A stretch of DNA of 64,000 nucleotides from Pseudomonas brassicacearum (GTDB taxonomy: Bacteria; Pseudomonadota; Gammaproteobacteria; Pseudomonadales; Pseudomonadaceae), in the NCBI RefSeq assembly GCF_009601685.2, contig NZ_CP045701.2, forward strand, positions 4,712,001 to 4,776,000, read 5' to 3'. Both the position numbers and the translations under genes were made by a program. Under the pieces are notes generated by a model. It was not told the origin of the DNA and did not search any database. It saw only the letters and a list, made by a program, of their open reading frames with translations. The first letter of the stretch is position 1. The number at the start of each line of letters is the position of its first letter. Shown piece after piece: positions 27,065 to 35,141 of this stretch.

Positions 27065-28285
27065 TCATCCCCCGAAAAAACGGTTGAAGGCACGTTTAAG
27101 CAGGCCCTTGTCTGTGGCCATCTGGTGACCGACCAGGTCTTCGGTCAAATCGCGCAGGGCGGCGGTGATTGCCGCCTTCGGCGCATGCAGCCCCAACGGC
27201 ACGCCAGTGTTCTGACTCTGGCTGACCAGGTTGAAGTCATTGGGCAATTTCGACAGGTTCGTGCAACGCAGGGCCTCGCCGATGTCCTTGAGGTTGACGG
27301 CGGCGGATTTGTCATAGCGGTTGACCACGATCTGCAACTGGTCCCCGCGCACGCCCAGGTCTTCGCGCAGGATGCGCACCAGGGCGCTGGCGTCGCGCAG
27401 GTGGCTGACGCTCTGTTGCACCACCACGTACACCCGGTCCACCTGTTCCAGCACCGAGCCGGTGAGGTGATCGATCTGCCGCGGCAGGTCCACCACCACC
27501 CAGTCGTAACTGGCGCGGGCCAGTTGCAACAGGGCGTCGAGCTGTTCGGGCTGGGCGTCCTGGGGCAGGCACAACTCACCGGCCCGGCCACCGAGCACAT
27601 GCAGGGTCGGGCTGAAGTGGCTGCAAAAGCCCCGCAGCGCGACACTGTCCATGTCGTCGACCTGCTGCAGCACTTCCAGATGGCTGTGAGACTGCGCCAC
27701 GTCCAGGTAATGGGTCACGCTGCCAAATTGCAGGTCCATGTCCAACAGCAAGGTATTGCCTGCCCGGGCGCTGAGTTGCTGGGCCAGATTGCACGCCACC
27801 AGGGTTCCGCCGGAGCCGCCCTTGGCGCTGATCACCGCGACCAGCTTCCCTTCGTTGCCGTTGCCAAGGCGGACGTCCACCACCAGACGATTCAACGCCG
27901 CCACCAATTCGGTATCGGCAATGGGTTCGGGCAGCACATCCCGGGCGCCGGCCTGCATCGCCAGGCGCATGCCTTCCTGCTCGCCCAAAGGGCCACACAC
28001 CAGCATCGGCGGACGCTCATGGGCCGGACGTTGCAGCAAGGCTGACAACTCTTCGCGCCACAGGTGGCTAACGCGCAGCAACAGCAGGTCGGGCATGCGG
28101 TCCAGGCCGTAGAGCGGATCGACATGCCCGTTGCTGACCAGGCGCGTGCTCACCTCAAGGCCAGGCATGCGCTGGCAGACGCATTGCAGGTCGCGCAGGG
28201 ACGCGGCATCGCGGCTGCTGATCAGTATCCGCAGCCCGGCTCTGCCGGTAGTGGACGCAAGCGGAGTTTCCCTGGTGTTCAGCAT
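27065..28285 (-). CDS. tadZ: Tad pilus localization protein TadZ (CpaE-like, MinD/ParA superfamily)
   Basis: A 406-residue protein. Residues about 15-135 form a receiver-like domain (LRILISSRDAASL; LVCGPLGEQEG) and about 145-390 a MinD/ParA-like ATPase. TadZ places the Tad machine at its cell site. The deviant Walker A reads AKGGSGGT (residues 155-161 hold KGGSGGT), so the usual second lysine is Gly. The downstream LLLDMDLQFG and WVVVDLPRQ motifs are kept. The start at 28285 follows GGGGAG and overlaps the preceding TadE-type gene by seven bases. A longer open frame upstream lies within that gene. Confidence 0.92.
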   Translation of the reverse strand: MLNTRETPLASTTGRAGLRILISSRDAASLRDLQCVCQRMPGLEVSTRLVSNGHVDPLYGLDRMPDLLLLRVSHLWREELSALLQRPAHERPPMLVCGPLGEQEGMRLAMQAGARDVLPEPIADTELVAALNRLVVDVRLGNGNEGKLVAVISAKGGSGGTLVACNLAQQLSARAGNTLLLDMDLQFGSVTHYLDVAQSHSHLEVLQQVDDMDSVALRGFCSHFSPTLHVLGGRAGELCLPQDAQPEQLDALLQLARASYDWVVVDLPRQIDHLTGSVLEQVDRVYVVVQQSVSHLRDASALVRILREDLGVRGDQLQIVVNRYDKSAAVNLKDIGEALRCTNLSKLPNDFNLVSQSQNTGVPLGLHAPKAAITAALRDLTEDLVGHQMATDKGLLKRAFNRFFGG

Positions 28286-28773
28286 GGTGTGATCTCCCCG
28301 GAATCGGAATGACGCCCAAGGCTTTCGCGTGGCAAGGTTGCCCGGAACGTGGGCAAGGTAATGGGCACGCCTAAGCCGGGAATGAACAGGTTGAAAACGA
28401 AATTCTGTACGCTCAACTGGACGTAACGGATGGCACGAAACCCAGTGACGCCAGACGTATCGGCCGGGTTTGCCACCACGGCCCCGTTGACATCCAGATA
28501 AGTCAGCGCCAGGTTCGAGGTCGCCAGGCTGCTGATCAGTTGGCTGGTGCCTGAATCCGTCGCTGCGTTGAAGATGGCCCGCCGCAACACCACCGGGTCG
28601 CTGATATTGCACACCGCGGCCAGCCGCGCACCGCGCCGCGCGGCTTCGTCCAGAGCGTTGACGGTGAAATACAACCGGCCCATTTCCAGCACGCCGAACA
28701 ACAGGGTGAACACCAGCAGGCCAACGAAGGCGAACTCCACGACGTAAGTGCCGCGCATGTGTTTGTTATTCAT
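28279..28773 (-). CDS. TadE-family pseudopilin of the Tad locus
   Basis: A 164-residue protein with an N-terminal prepilin-like helix: MNNKHMRGTYVVEFAFVGLLVFTLLFGVLE has Gly8 before TYVVEFA with Glu at +5, the processing pattern of TadE/TadF pseudopilins. The rest is a secreted C-terminal domain. It would be cut by the FppA peptidase and needed for pilus initiation or length. The ATG at 28773 (GAGGG upstream) overlaps the previous stop by one base; a GTG at 28776 is also possible. Which of the two neighbours corresponds to tadE and which to tadF cannot be settled here. Confidence 0.85.
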   Translation of the reverse strand: MNNKHMRGTYVVEFAFVGLLVFTLLFGVLEMGRLYFTVNALDEAARRGARLAAVCNISDPVVLRRAIFNAATDSGTSQLISSLATSNLALTYLDVNGAVVANPADTSGVTGFRAIRYVQLSVQNFVFNLFIPGLGVPITLPTFRATLPRESLGRHSDSGEITPC

Positions 28774-29252
28774 CACAGCGCCCTCATGACGGTGGTTGCG
28801 ACCAACTGGATGCCCAGTGGAATGGCGTTGCCAAAAAACCCGGGAATCGACCCATTGCAGCTGCCCGCACCAATCACCGGGCAGAAGGTGTAGGTAATAG
28901 TGACGCGCACATGATCGATGCCCACGGCGGCGACCTGCACGTTAGCCGTGGTCAACCCGGACACCACGGCGGTTCCGCTAGCGCTGGGCACGCCATACAC
29001 CGCAACGTTTTTCGTCTGGGTCAGGAGCGTGCTGCTCAAAGCGACGGCGCCGAGGGTGGAGTTCCACGCCTGGCTGGCGACGAAGCGGTCGGCATCGCGA
29101 CTGGCCTGCAACAGCACGTTGTACTGGTAGAGCATGCGGCCGAACTCGCCGAAGGCCAGCAGCAGCAACAGCAGCAATGGCAGCACCAGGGTGAACTCCA
29201 CCAGTGCCACGCCTTGCTGGGCTTGCGCTGATTTGAAATGAGAAAGTCCCAT
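28773..29252 (-). CDS. TadE/TadF-family pseudopilin of the Tad locus
   Basis: A 159-residue protein with QQGVALVEFTLVLPLLLLLLLAFGEF: Gly before VALVEF with Glu at +5 is the TadE-type processing site, followed by a long hydrophobic helix. Two cysteines late in the chain (TFCPVIGAGSC) could form a disulfide outside the cell. The start at 29252 has the strong ribosome site TAGGAGG; the frame extends further upstream into tadG but without family resemblance. It sits between tadG and the second TadE-type gene. Confidence 0.85.
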   Translation of the reverse strand: MGLSHFKSAQAQQGVALVEFTLVLPLLLLLLLAFGEFGRMLYQYNVLLQASRDADRFVASQAWNSTLGAVALSSTLLTQTKNVAVYGVPSASGTAVVSGLTTANVQVAAVGIDHVRVTITYTFCPVIGAGSCNGSIPGFFGNAIPLGIQLVATTVMRAL

Positions 29253-29260
29253 GACGCCTC

Positions 29261-30577
29261 CTACGAGTCGGTGCTCGGAGTGCCGCTGCCGTTGAGATAG
29301 GTTTTGTAGAGCTGGATGATCTGTGGGCCGGAATCGGTGGACGGCGTCGGGCCGGGTACGTTGTCGCCCTCGCATTCCTGGACGAACTGGCCAAAGATGA
29401 TCGACTCCGAACCACCGCCGCTTACCGGCTGCAGGACGAAATAGCAGCCGAACCCCAAGACCGGAATCGACGTAGAGCCACTCAGTTTCCCGGCGCAATC
29501 GCCAATCACGATCTTCAGCATCCGGCGCTCGAAAACCCCGTTGCTTTCACAACCGCTGGCGCCACCCGCCACACAGGCGGCGACCTGCGCCCGCCAGTCG
29601 TTGTAGTCCTGTATCGCCTCGCCACCCGCCGAGAGATCGCCGTTGCTCGAGGTGATGGCCTGGCCTTTGTATTGCGCCTGGGAGAGCGAATCGTTGTAGG
29701 TGATCGCCGGAGTGCCTGAAGCCGTGACCAGGTCCGGTGGGTAGTCCGAAGAACTGACTGGGCCGTTGTAGATACCGAAGCGCGTGTTCAAACCTTGGGA
29801 GGTTGGGCCGGCTTTATTACCTGGCGCGGTCTGGACGTTGTCGCCGACACTGCGGCAAACCGAGCCACCACCGGCCAGATCTTCCCGGACTGCACTGCCA
29901 CCTGAGCCGAAATCCAGCAATTGGAAGTTGCCCGGGCCGATGGGCGAGGTGTTCCCCGCCGCCGTTTTCAGGACTTCCAGGTCACCAAATTGATACCCCC
30001 AGAAGTTGCCGGCGGCCGGGTTGTATTGAGTGGGATCGCCACAGACCATCAACGGCGCCAGGTCACAAGGAGAAGTGGGACTGGGCCCGGCGGTAGCGAT
30101 CGCCGCCACGGCTTTGCCACCCAGGCCGCCGCTGCCCATCGACTGGACGAAACTCCAGAAAAAACCGTTGAGTTGATAGTTGGCAACCGACACCCGCACG
30201 TACTTGGCGTCCGTGGGGCCTGGGTAAGAGAACGGGCCATAGACACTGCTGGACAACTCCACTACCGCAAAAGCACCCGGATTGCCGGCGACGGCGGTTG
30301 CCAGCTCGGCATTGCCGGCGGCGTTGGCATTTCTGTTGAACGTGTCCAGGGCCGCCGCACGGGTGGTGCTGGCCATGTTGATGCCGCCACTGACCTGGCT
30401 CAGGGTCTTGGCGCCGCCCAGAGCCGCAGCATCCACTGCATTTTGCAGGCGCGTCTTGTTCAACAGCATGTGCCCACCATCCAGGGCCAACGCCGCCATC
30501 ATGGAAATCGCCACCAGGGCAATCACCATCAGTACACTCACCGCCCCTCCCTGGCGCCGGATATTGGCATTCATCAT
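29261..30577 (-). CDS. tadG: Tad pilus assembly protein TadG
   Basis: A 438-residue protein with an N-terminal transmembrane segment (GGAVSVLMVIALVAISMMAALALDGG) and the region LLNKTRLQNAVDAAALGGAKTL that marks TadG-type proteins. The rest is a large exported domain rich in Gly, Ser and Asn with several cysteines. TadG anchors or regulates the pilus across the envelope in studied systems. Two adjacent ATG codons (30577 and 30574) are possible starts, with GAGGG upstream. The domain lacks an obvious von Willebrand MIDAS motif. Confidence 0.88.
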   Translation of the reverse strand: MMNANIRRQGGAVSVLMVIALVAISMMAALALDGGHMLLNKTRLQNAVDAAALGGAKTLSQVSGGINMASTTRAAALDTFNRNANAAGNAELATAVAGNPGAFAVVELSSSVYGPFSYPGPTDAKYVRVSVANYQLNGFFWSFVQSMGSGGLGGKAVAAIATAGPSPTSPCDLAPLMVCGDPTQYNPAAGNFWGYQFGDLEVLKTAAGNTSPIGPGNFQLLDFGSGGSAVREDLAGGGSVCRSVGDNVQTAPGNKAGPTSQGLNTRFGIYNGPVSSSDYPPDLVTASGTPAITYNDSLSQAQYKGQAITSSNGDLSAGGEAIQDYNDWRAQVAACVAGGASGCESNGVFERRMLKIVIGDCAGKLSGSTSIPVLGFGCYFVLQPVSGGGSESIIFGQFVQECEGDNVPGPTPSTDSGPQIIQLYKTYLNGSGTPSTDS

Positions 30578-30647
30578 CGAGCCCTCATTACAACGTTTGA
30601 GGATCGGCATCGCCACGGCCCGAAACGGCCTGGCATGGAGGTGTCAC

Positions 30648-31460
30648 TCAGCGGATATTGATCACGCTGCTTTCAACCCCGCGGATCAACGTGATCGCCG
30701 CGCCTTGCGGCTTGGCACTGCGCTGCACCACAGGTTTTGGCAGTGCAGCGGCCTTCGCCATCACTGGCGCAGGGGCTGGCGGCGCAACGGCCACGGCTTT
30801 TTTCTCCAGGTTCAACGGGTTGCGCAAGGCCAATTGCAGCTTGCCTTCGGTCTGCGCAGTGACCAGCAATTCCGCTTCGCTGGCGGACATTTCCAGCGTC
30901 ACGGCCCGCACCACTACCGGTTGGGTCTTGTCCGTGCCGGCGGTCTGGTCTACCGCCAGCACCCGCAAGTTTTCCAGGAGGGTCCGGGACGTCGCGGTGT
31001 TGCTGCCGGCGTTGGTGGTCTTGGTCGCCAAGACATCGACCCGGTTACCCGGCAAGAGGAAGCCACCCACGCCGACCACATCGTCCACGCGTACCGATAT
31101 GGCGCGTTTGTCCGGTGCGATCAGCGAAGCCAGGGTGCTGCCGCCCAAGTGCTCGCTCAGACGCGCGCCCCGCACGATGTCGCCGCGCAGGATGTCGAAG
31201 GTGGCGATCTTGCCCACGGCCTGCTCGCTGGCATCGAAGGCGTCGTCCGGGATCGTGTCCATGGGCATGCGCACGGTAGTGACTTGCTGGGCCTCGACCA
31301 TTTGCCCAAAGGGGATTTCAACCGTGGCGACCACCACGCTTCGCAAGTGGTCATCGGGGGTCGCGTTGAGTCGTGCGCTCAGCCAGGAGTCGGCCATCCA
31401 TGCGGCACCAAGGCCCATTACCAGGGAAACGCCTATCAGGGGAAGCGTACGAGAGCTCAT
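30648..31460 (-). CDS. rcpC: Tad pilus periplasmic protein RcpC (CpaB)
   Basis: A 270-residue protein with one N-terminal membrane segment (TLPLIGVSLVMGLGAAWMADSWL), a SAF domain (about 40-105; VVVATVEIPFGQMVEAQQV; ILRGDIVRGARL) and the CpaB/RcpC domain (RAISVRVDDVVGVGGFLLPGNRVDVL). It is expected to connect the inner-membrane machine with the RcpA secretin, although rcpA lies in the opposite arm. The C-terminus is rich in Ala and Pro. It starts 15 bases after the AAA+ ATPase gene. Confidence 0.93.
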   Translation of the reverse strand: MSSRTLPLIGVSLVMGLGAAWMADSWLSARLNATPDDHLRSVVVATVEIPFGQMVEAQQVTTVRMPMDTIPDDAFDASEQAVGKIATFDILRGDIVRGARLSEHLGGSTLASLIAPDKRAISVRVDDVVGVGGFLLPGNRVDVLATKTTNAGSNTATSRTLLENLRVLAVDQTAGTDKTQPVVVRAVTLEMSASEAELLVTAQTEGKLQLALRNPLNLEKKAVAVAPPAPAPVMAKAAALPKPVVQRSAKPQGAAITLIRGVESSVINIR

Positions 31461-31475
31461 GTCGGTATCTCCAGA

Positions 31476-32804
31476 TCAAAGGAAGTCGAGCTGAACGAAG
31501 TAGTTGTGCCAGGCCCATTCCAACTCTTGCGGCAACAGGGGCCCGGAACCGCCCAGGTAACGCTGGCGGTCGAGCGCCATGTTCAGCAGGTCACGGGGAT
31601 GGCAAGGCACCAGCGGCATGCCTTCGCCTGCATACAGCCGCTGCAGGACATAACGCACCAGCAGCGGGTCATACGGGATGCCCAGGCGTTCGCACTCCTG
31701 GCGCCAGATTTGTTCGTACTCCTCGGGCTTGAGGTAACCGAACTGCACTTTGTAGCCAATGCGCCGCAGGAAGGCCTCGTCGGCCAATTCGAGGGGATTG
31801 AGGTTGGTGGAAAACACCAGCACCAGGTCGAACGGCAATTCGCAATGGCGGCCGCCGCCCAGGTTGATGAAGTCGCGCTTCTCCTCCATGGGCACGATCC
31901 AGCGATTGAGCAATTCGGCCGGCGCCATGCGCTGGCGGCCCATGTCATCGATGATGAACAAGCCGTTGCTGGCCTTGAGCTGCAACGCCGCCTGGTATTG
32001 CCGGGTGAACGGGTCGTAGCGCACATCCAACTGTTCCATGCTCAGCTCGCCGCCAGTAATGACGATCGGGCGTTTGCAGCACAGCAGCCGGCGGTCGATG
32101 CCTTCGTTGAGCATCAGGTTGTTCGATTGGCCGTTGTCATCCAGGCGCTGGTGCACCTGTGGGTCGTAGATCTCGATCACCGACTCGTTGATGACGATGG
32201 CATGGGGCACCCAGATCGCCTCGGCAAACAACCGGATCAATCGGCTGCTGACATAGGTTTTGCCTGTGCCCGCCGGACCGTAGATCATAATCGCCCGCCC
32301 GGAATTGAGGGCGACGCCCAACTGGTCGAGCATGCCTTGGCTCAGCACCAGGCCGGCCAGGGCATGGTTCATGTCCTTGGCGGTGATGCGGCCATGGTGA
32401 ATGGTCTGGATCTTGATCAGCGAACGATAGGTGCTCACCGGGAACGGGGCCGCGCCGATGTAGCCGCTACGGGCCAGGGCGTCACGGGCCGAACTGCGGC
32501 CGCGCTCGGTCAGGCCGTAACGCAGTGTCTGCCCGCCCGTTTGCCCCAACTGGCCCAGCACTTCGACGCGACCGTCCTTGCGCAGGAACGCCAGGACCTC
32601 TTCGAGCACCGCGCCGGTCAGGGCCAGGCGCTCCACCAGCCGCGACATGTCCAGCACACCGGCGTCGTGCAGGTGCTTGCACACCAGCTCACCCAGGAAG
32701 CTTTCGGTCAGGCCGGTATCGCCAATGGTGCACGGCTGTGGCGCCAGGCGTTGGACTGCTTCCCGTTCGCTGGGGTAGGCATCGCTATCGTTGATGACGT
32801 GCAT
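31476..32804 (-). CDS. AAA+ ATPase embedded in the Tad operon
   Basis: A 442-residue protein. The N-terminal 110 residues look like a winged-helix region (LVERLALTGAVLEEVLAFLRKDGRVEVLG...RYGLTERG). The AAA+ core follows with Walker A GPAGTGKT (176-183), Walker B LFIIDD (282-287), a sensor-1 Asn in FSTNLNP (about 331-337) and FLRRIGYK as a likely arginine-finger or sensor region. It is not the TadA ATPase and not one of the canonical Tad genes I know from P. aeruginosa. It lies two bases from fppA and 15 from rcpC, so it is cotranscribed. It might remodel, time or control pilus assembly; this is inference. Confidence 0.85.
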   Translation of the reverse strand: MHVINDSDAYPSEREAVQRLAPQPCTIGDTGLTESFLGELVCKHLHDAGVLDMSRLVERLALTGAVLEEVLAFLRKDGRVEVLGQLGQTGGQTLRYGLTERGRSSARDALARSGYIGAAPFPVSTYRSLIKIQTIHHGRITAKDMNHALAGLVLSQGMLDQLGVALNSGRAIMIYGPAGTGKTYVSSRLIRLFAEAIWVPHAIVINESVIEIYDPQVHQRLDDNGQSNNLMLNEGIDRRLLCCKRPIVITGGELSMEQLDVRYDPFTRQYQAALQLKASNGLFIIDDMGRQRMAPAELLNRWIVPMEEKRDFINLGGGRHCELPFDLVLVFSTNLNPLELADEAFLRRIGYKVQFGYLKPEEYEQIWRQECERLGIPYDPLLVRYVLQRLYAGEGMPLVPCHPRDLLNMALDRQRYLGGSGPLLPQELEWAWHNYFVQLDFL

Positions 32805-32806
32805 GA

Positions 32807-33337
32807 CTAGACTCCCCAGCCGCCGGCAACCAGTTGCCAGTAGACGCTGTTCAAAGTGCCGATCAGGATCGCAATCGAATATGGAAAGGGTTTGCCGGCC
32901 ACTTCATCCGAGGTCGGCGCCAGATAGGACTGGGCTCGCACCATCAGCCAGTAGCGCCCCAGGGTCTGGAGCAGTTGGCCCCGGGCCAGGACAATCAGGA
33001 AACCGCACACACCGCCGGCGATCAGGCTGAACAGCGCGGCCCACAGTGCGTAATGAAAAGGCAGGAAGCTGCCGACCATGGTCATCAGCTTGACGTCACC
33101 GGCGGCCATGCCACCGACCGCGTACATGGGCAGGAACAGCCCGAAACAGATCAGCATACCCAGCAGGCTGTCGCCGAGGCCGCCAATCCCGCTGGTATAA
33201 ATCTGGCTGGCCAATCCCAAGGCCAGGCCCAACAGCACCAGCGTGTTGGGGATGCGGTGGCGAAGCAGATCGCTCACCACCGCCACGCCCAGCAGTCCTA
33301 GCAGTAGTACCGTCGACATCAGCAATTCCATGGACAT
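32807..33337 (-). CDS. fppA: Flp prepilin peptidase (FppA/TadV type)
   Basis: A 176-residue membrane aspartic protease of the type IV prepilin peptidase class, the short form without the N-methylase part. The two catalytic aspartates are Asp23 in SDLLRHRIPN and Asp81 in GGMAAGDVKLM. About five hydrophobic helices are visible. It should process the two Flp pilins and the TadE-type pseudopilins. The start at 33337 has AGGGAG upstream; an ATG two codons later is possible. It lies 26 bases after the first flp gene. Confidence 0.92.
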   Translation of the reverse strand: MSMELLMSTVLLLGLLGVAVVSDLLRHRIPNTLVLLGLALGLASQIYTSGIGGLGDSLLGMLICFGLFLPMYAVGGMAAGDVKLMTMVGSFLPFHYALWAALFSLIAGGVCGFLIVLARGQLLQTLGRYWLMVRAQSYLAPTSDEVAGKPFPYSIAILIGTLNSVYWQLVAGGWGV

Positions 33338-33363
33338 GATGCGTCTCCCTAGGGGGGTTATCG

Positions 33364-33558
33364 TTAGCAGGCGACGTCGCCATTGGCGGCTTGGCACAAC
33401 GCACGGATCTTGGTATCCACCACACCGCCCAGAAGGACGAATGCCGCTGCCACCAACACCGTGATCAAGCCCCCCGCCACCGCGTACTCAACAATGGTCA
33501 GGCCGTCTTCATCTTTGGCGAACTTGCTGATCGAAGTTTTTATCGTATGGAAAGTCAT
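33364..33558 (-). CDS. flp: Flp family type IVb pilin, copy 1
   Basis: A 64-residue pilin. The prepilin peptidase site is DEDG|LTIVEYAVAG, with Glu and Tyr at the conserved positions, followed by a 20-residue hydrophobic helix and a short C-terminus with two cysteines (LCQAANGDVAC) that could form a loop. GAGG lies upstream of the ATG at 33558. It differs from copy 2 at about a dozen positions, mostly in the leader and the last third. It is the first gene of the fppA side of the minus-strand arm. Confidence 0.93.
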   Translation of the reverse strand: MTFHTIKTSISKFAKDEDGLTIVEYAVAGGLITVLVAAAFVLLGGVVDTKIRALCQAANGDVAC

Positions 33559-33717
33559 TTCATGAACCTCACGCTGATTAAGAAGTACTGCTAGAAACCT
33601 AGTGGGAGGGGGACAGCGCGAAGTCCATTTGATTTATTCGTTGTACTCACTGCTAAAGAGTTGCAAACGCTTATTCCTTGAAAGTTACCGTGTCCCCTTC
33701 GCTGCAAGTTGCCGCGG

Positions 33718-33912
33718 TCAGCAGGCAACGTTGCCGTTGACCGCCTGGCACAGTGCACGGATCTTGGTATTCACGGCGCCGCCCAGAAGAACAAACGCGG
33801 CGGCCACCAATACGGTGATCAGCCCACCGGCCACTGCATATTCCACAATGGTCAGGCCATCTTCATCCTTGGCGAACTTCAGTACCGAAGCCTTGATTGT
33901 TTGAAGAGTCAT
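33718..33912 (-). CDS. flp: Flp family type IVb pilin, copy 2
   Basis: A 64-residue pilin nearly identical to copy 1 in the processing site and hydrophobic core (KFAKDEDGLTIVEYAVAGGL). It ends LCQAVNGNVAC with the same cysteine pair. The ATG at 33912 follows GAGGTG; an in-frame start three codons upstream is less likely. It is the pilin closest to the divergent regulator and is separated from copy 1 by 159 bases without a gene. Confidence 0.93.
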   Translation of the reverse strand: MTLQTIKASVLKFAKDEDGLTIVEYAVAGGLITVLVAAAFVLLGGAVNTKIRALCQAVNGNVAC

Positions 33913-34005
33913 TTCGCACACCTCATCGGGGTTGTTTTCTCAAGGGGCAGTACATTGCGAACTGCCTGATGCAACCCTAGTCAGCAGGTGGTCATAGCCG
34001 TTAGG

Positions 34006-34105
34006 AGGATTTTGCACATCGCTAGGATTTTTTTGCGGGGATGGGAAGGAGCCGGGAGGTCGGAAAATCCACCTGTACCGCAGCGCTGGCGGGCGCTCGC
34101 GAGCG
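34006..34105. promoter_or_regulatory. Candidate operator region between flp and the AraC-type regulator
   Basis: Direct repeats AGGATTTT at 34006-34013 and 34024-34031 lie 18 bases apart, a spacing that fits AraC-type binding on one face of the helix. A perfect 12-bp palindrome CGCTCGCGAGCG lies at 34094-34105. Both are in the 312-base divergent region between the pilins and the regulator, so they could be binding sites for that regulator. No experiment supports this yet. Confidence 0.35.
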
Positions 34106-34224
34106 TCCTATGGCGGGGCCGGCGCTAAAAAATCGCATTTTTATAAAAAATTATTCGGCGAAGTGATGGCACAGTGACAATACTGCTAGCTAAAGGGCAG
34201 GAAGAACCTCTGGGTAGTCGTCCT

Positions 34225-35094
34225 ATGGCGCCAAATCTGACCGAAAAACCAAAGCTGTTATGGTTCGATCTGACTCACGATCGGTCCACCAAAGAACTGC
34301 TCTCCCAGTTCCAGGACACGTGCGACTGCACGCTGGCAAAGAACGCCATGCTGCCCAGCGGGGAACAGGTCGACATGATCTGCATTCACTTCGATCGCCC
34401 GGACACCCCGGGCCTGCGGCGCCTGTTGGAGATCAAGCGGACCGTTCCTGCTACCCCTATCACCATGTTCACCGTGCAGCACTCCGAAGAGCTGGCGGTG
34501 TGGGCCATGCGCTCCAGCGTCTGGGAATACATGGTAGTCCCCCTGACTGCCGCCGAGCGAAAGCGCTACCTGACAGCCGTGGTGCAACTGTGCGAGTTGC
34601 GCCGCACGAGCAATGGCCGGGCAAAGGCCTCGCAGATCGACCACTCCCCAACCCTGCCGGACAGCATCCGCCTGACCTCCGGGCACCAGAAGCACCAGGC
34701 TCTGAGCCACATCATGCTGTACATCGACCAGCATTTTCGCGACAGCATCGATCAGCGCGACCTGGCCAAGCGCTGCGGCATGACCACATTTCGCTTCAGC
34801 CGGGTGTTCAAGGAAGCCAACGGGCTCGGCTTCACCGACTACGTGCTGAACAAACGCATGAGCTTTGCCAAGGAACTGCTCGACAACAGCCAGATGCCCA
34901 TCACCAGCATCGGCTACGAGGCAGGCTTCAAGGACCCGTCCTACTTCGCCCGCGCCTTCAAGCAATACGCCAGTTGCACCCCCAGTGAATACCGCCTTGC
35001 GTACCAGATGCGCAACTCGAACCCCGCACCGGCACCTGCGGACGAAGCGGCTCTGGAAGCGATTGAAAACCTGGTACACAGCCTTGAGAGCTGA
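34225..35094 (+). CDS. AraC-family regulator with a degenerate receiver domain, divergent from flp
   Basis: A 289-residue regulator (305 or 306 if the GTG at 34174 is used). Residues about 10-125 look like a response-regulator receiver domain, but the phospho-acceptor position in VDMICIHFDRP is His where DLVLLD-type receivers have Asp, and the later conserved Lys is replaced in WEYMVVPL. The C-terminal 100 residues are a normal AraC domain with two HTHs (LAKRCGMTTFRFSRVFKEA; ITSIGYEAGFKDPSYFARAFKQY). Its place beside flp suggests that it controls the pilus without phosphorylation. The start is uncertain. Confidence 0.82.
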   Translation: MAPNLTEKPKLLWFDLTHDRSTKELLSQFQDTCDCTLAKNAMLPSGEQVDMICIHFDRPDTPGLRRLLEIKRTVPATPITMFTVQHSEELAVWAMRSSVWEYMVVPLTAAERKRYLTAVVQLCELRRTSNGRAKASQIDHSPTLPDSIRLTSGHQKHQALSHIMLYIDQHFRDSIDQRDLAKRCGMTTFRFSRVFKEANGLGFTDYVLNKRMSFAKELLDNSQMPITSIGYEAGFKDPSYFARAFKQYASCTPSEYRLAYQMRNSNPAPAPADEAALEAIENLVHSLES

Positions 35095-35141
35095 GCCGGG
35101 TTCGTTCAGCAAAGCCGGTAGTCAGTGCGCGGCGCCCAGAC

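Noticed and set aside
30282..32810. An 842-codon open frame on the plus strand across tadG, rcpC and the AAA+ gene
   Set aside because: It is antisense to three clear Tad genes and its product is Gln/His-rich without motifs.
33559..33717. Possible attenuator between the two flp genes (GGGGACA/TGTCCCC)
   Set aside because: The inverted repeat is only seven bases with a loop of about 80 bases, which is expected by chance.
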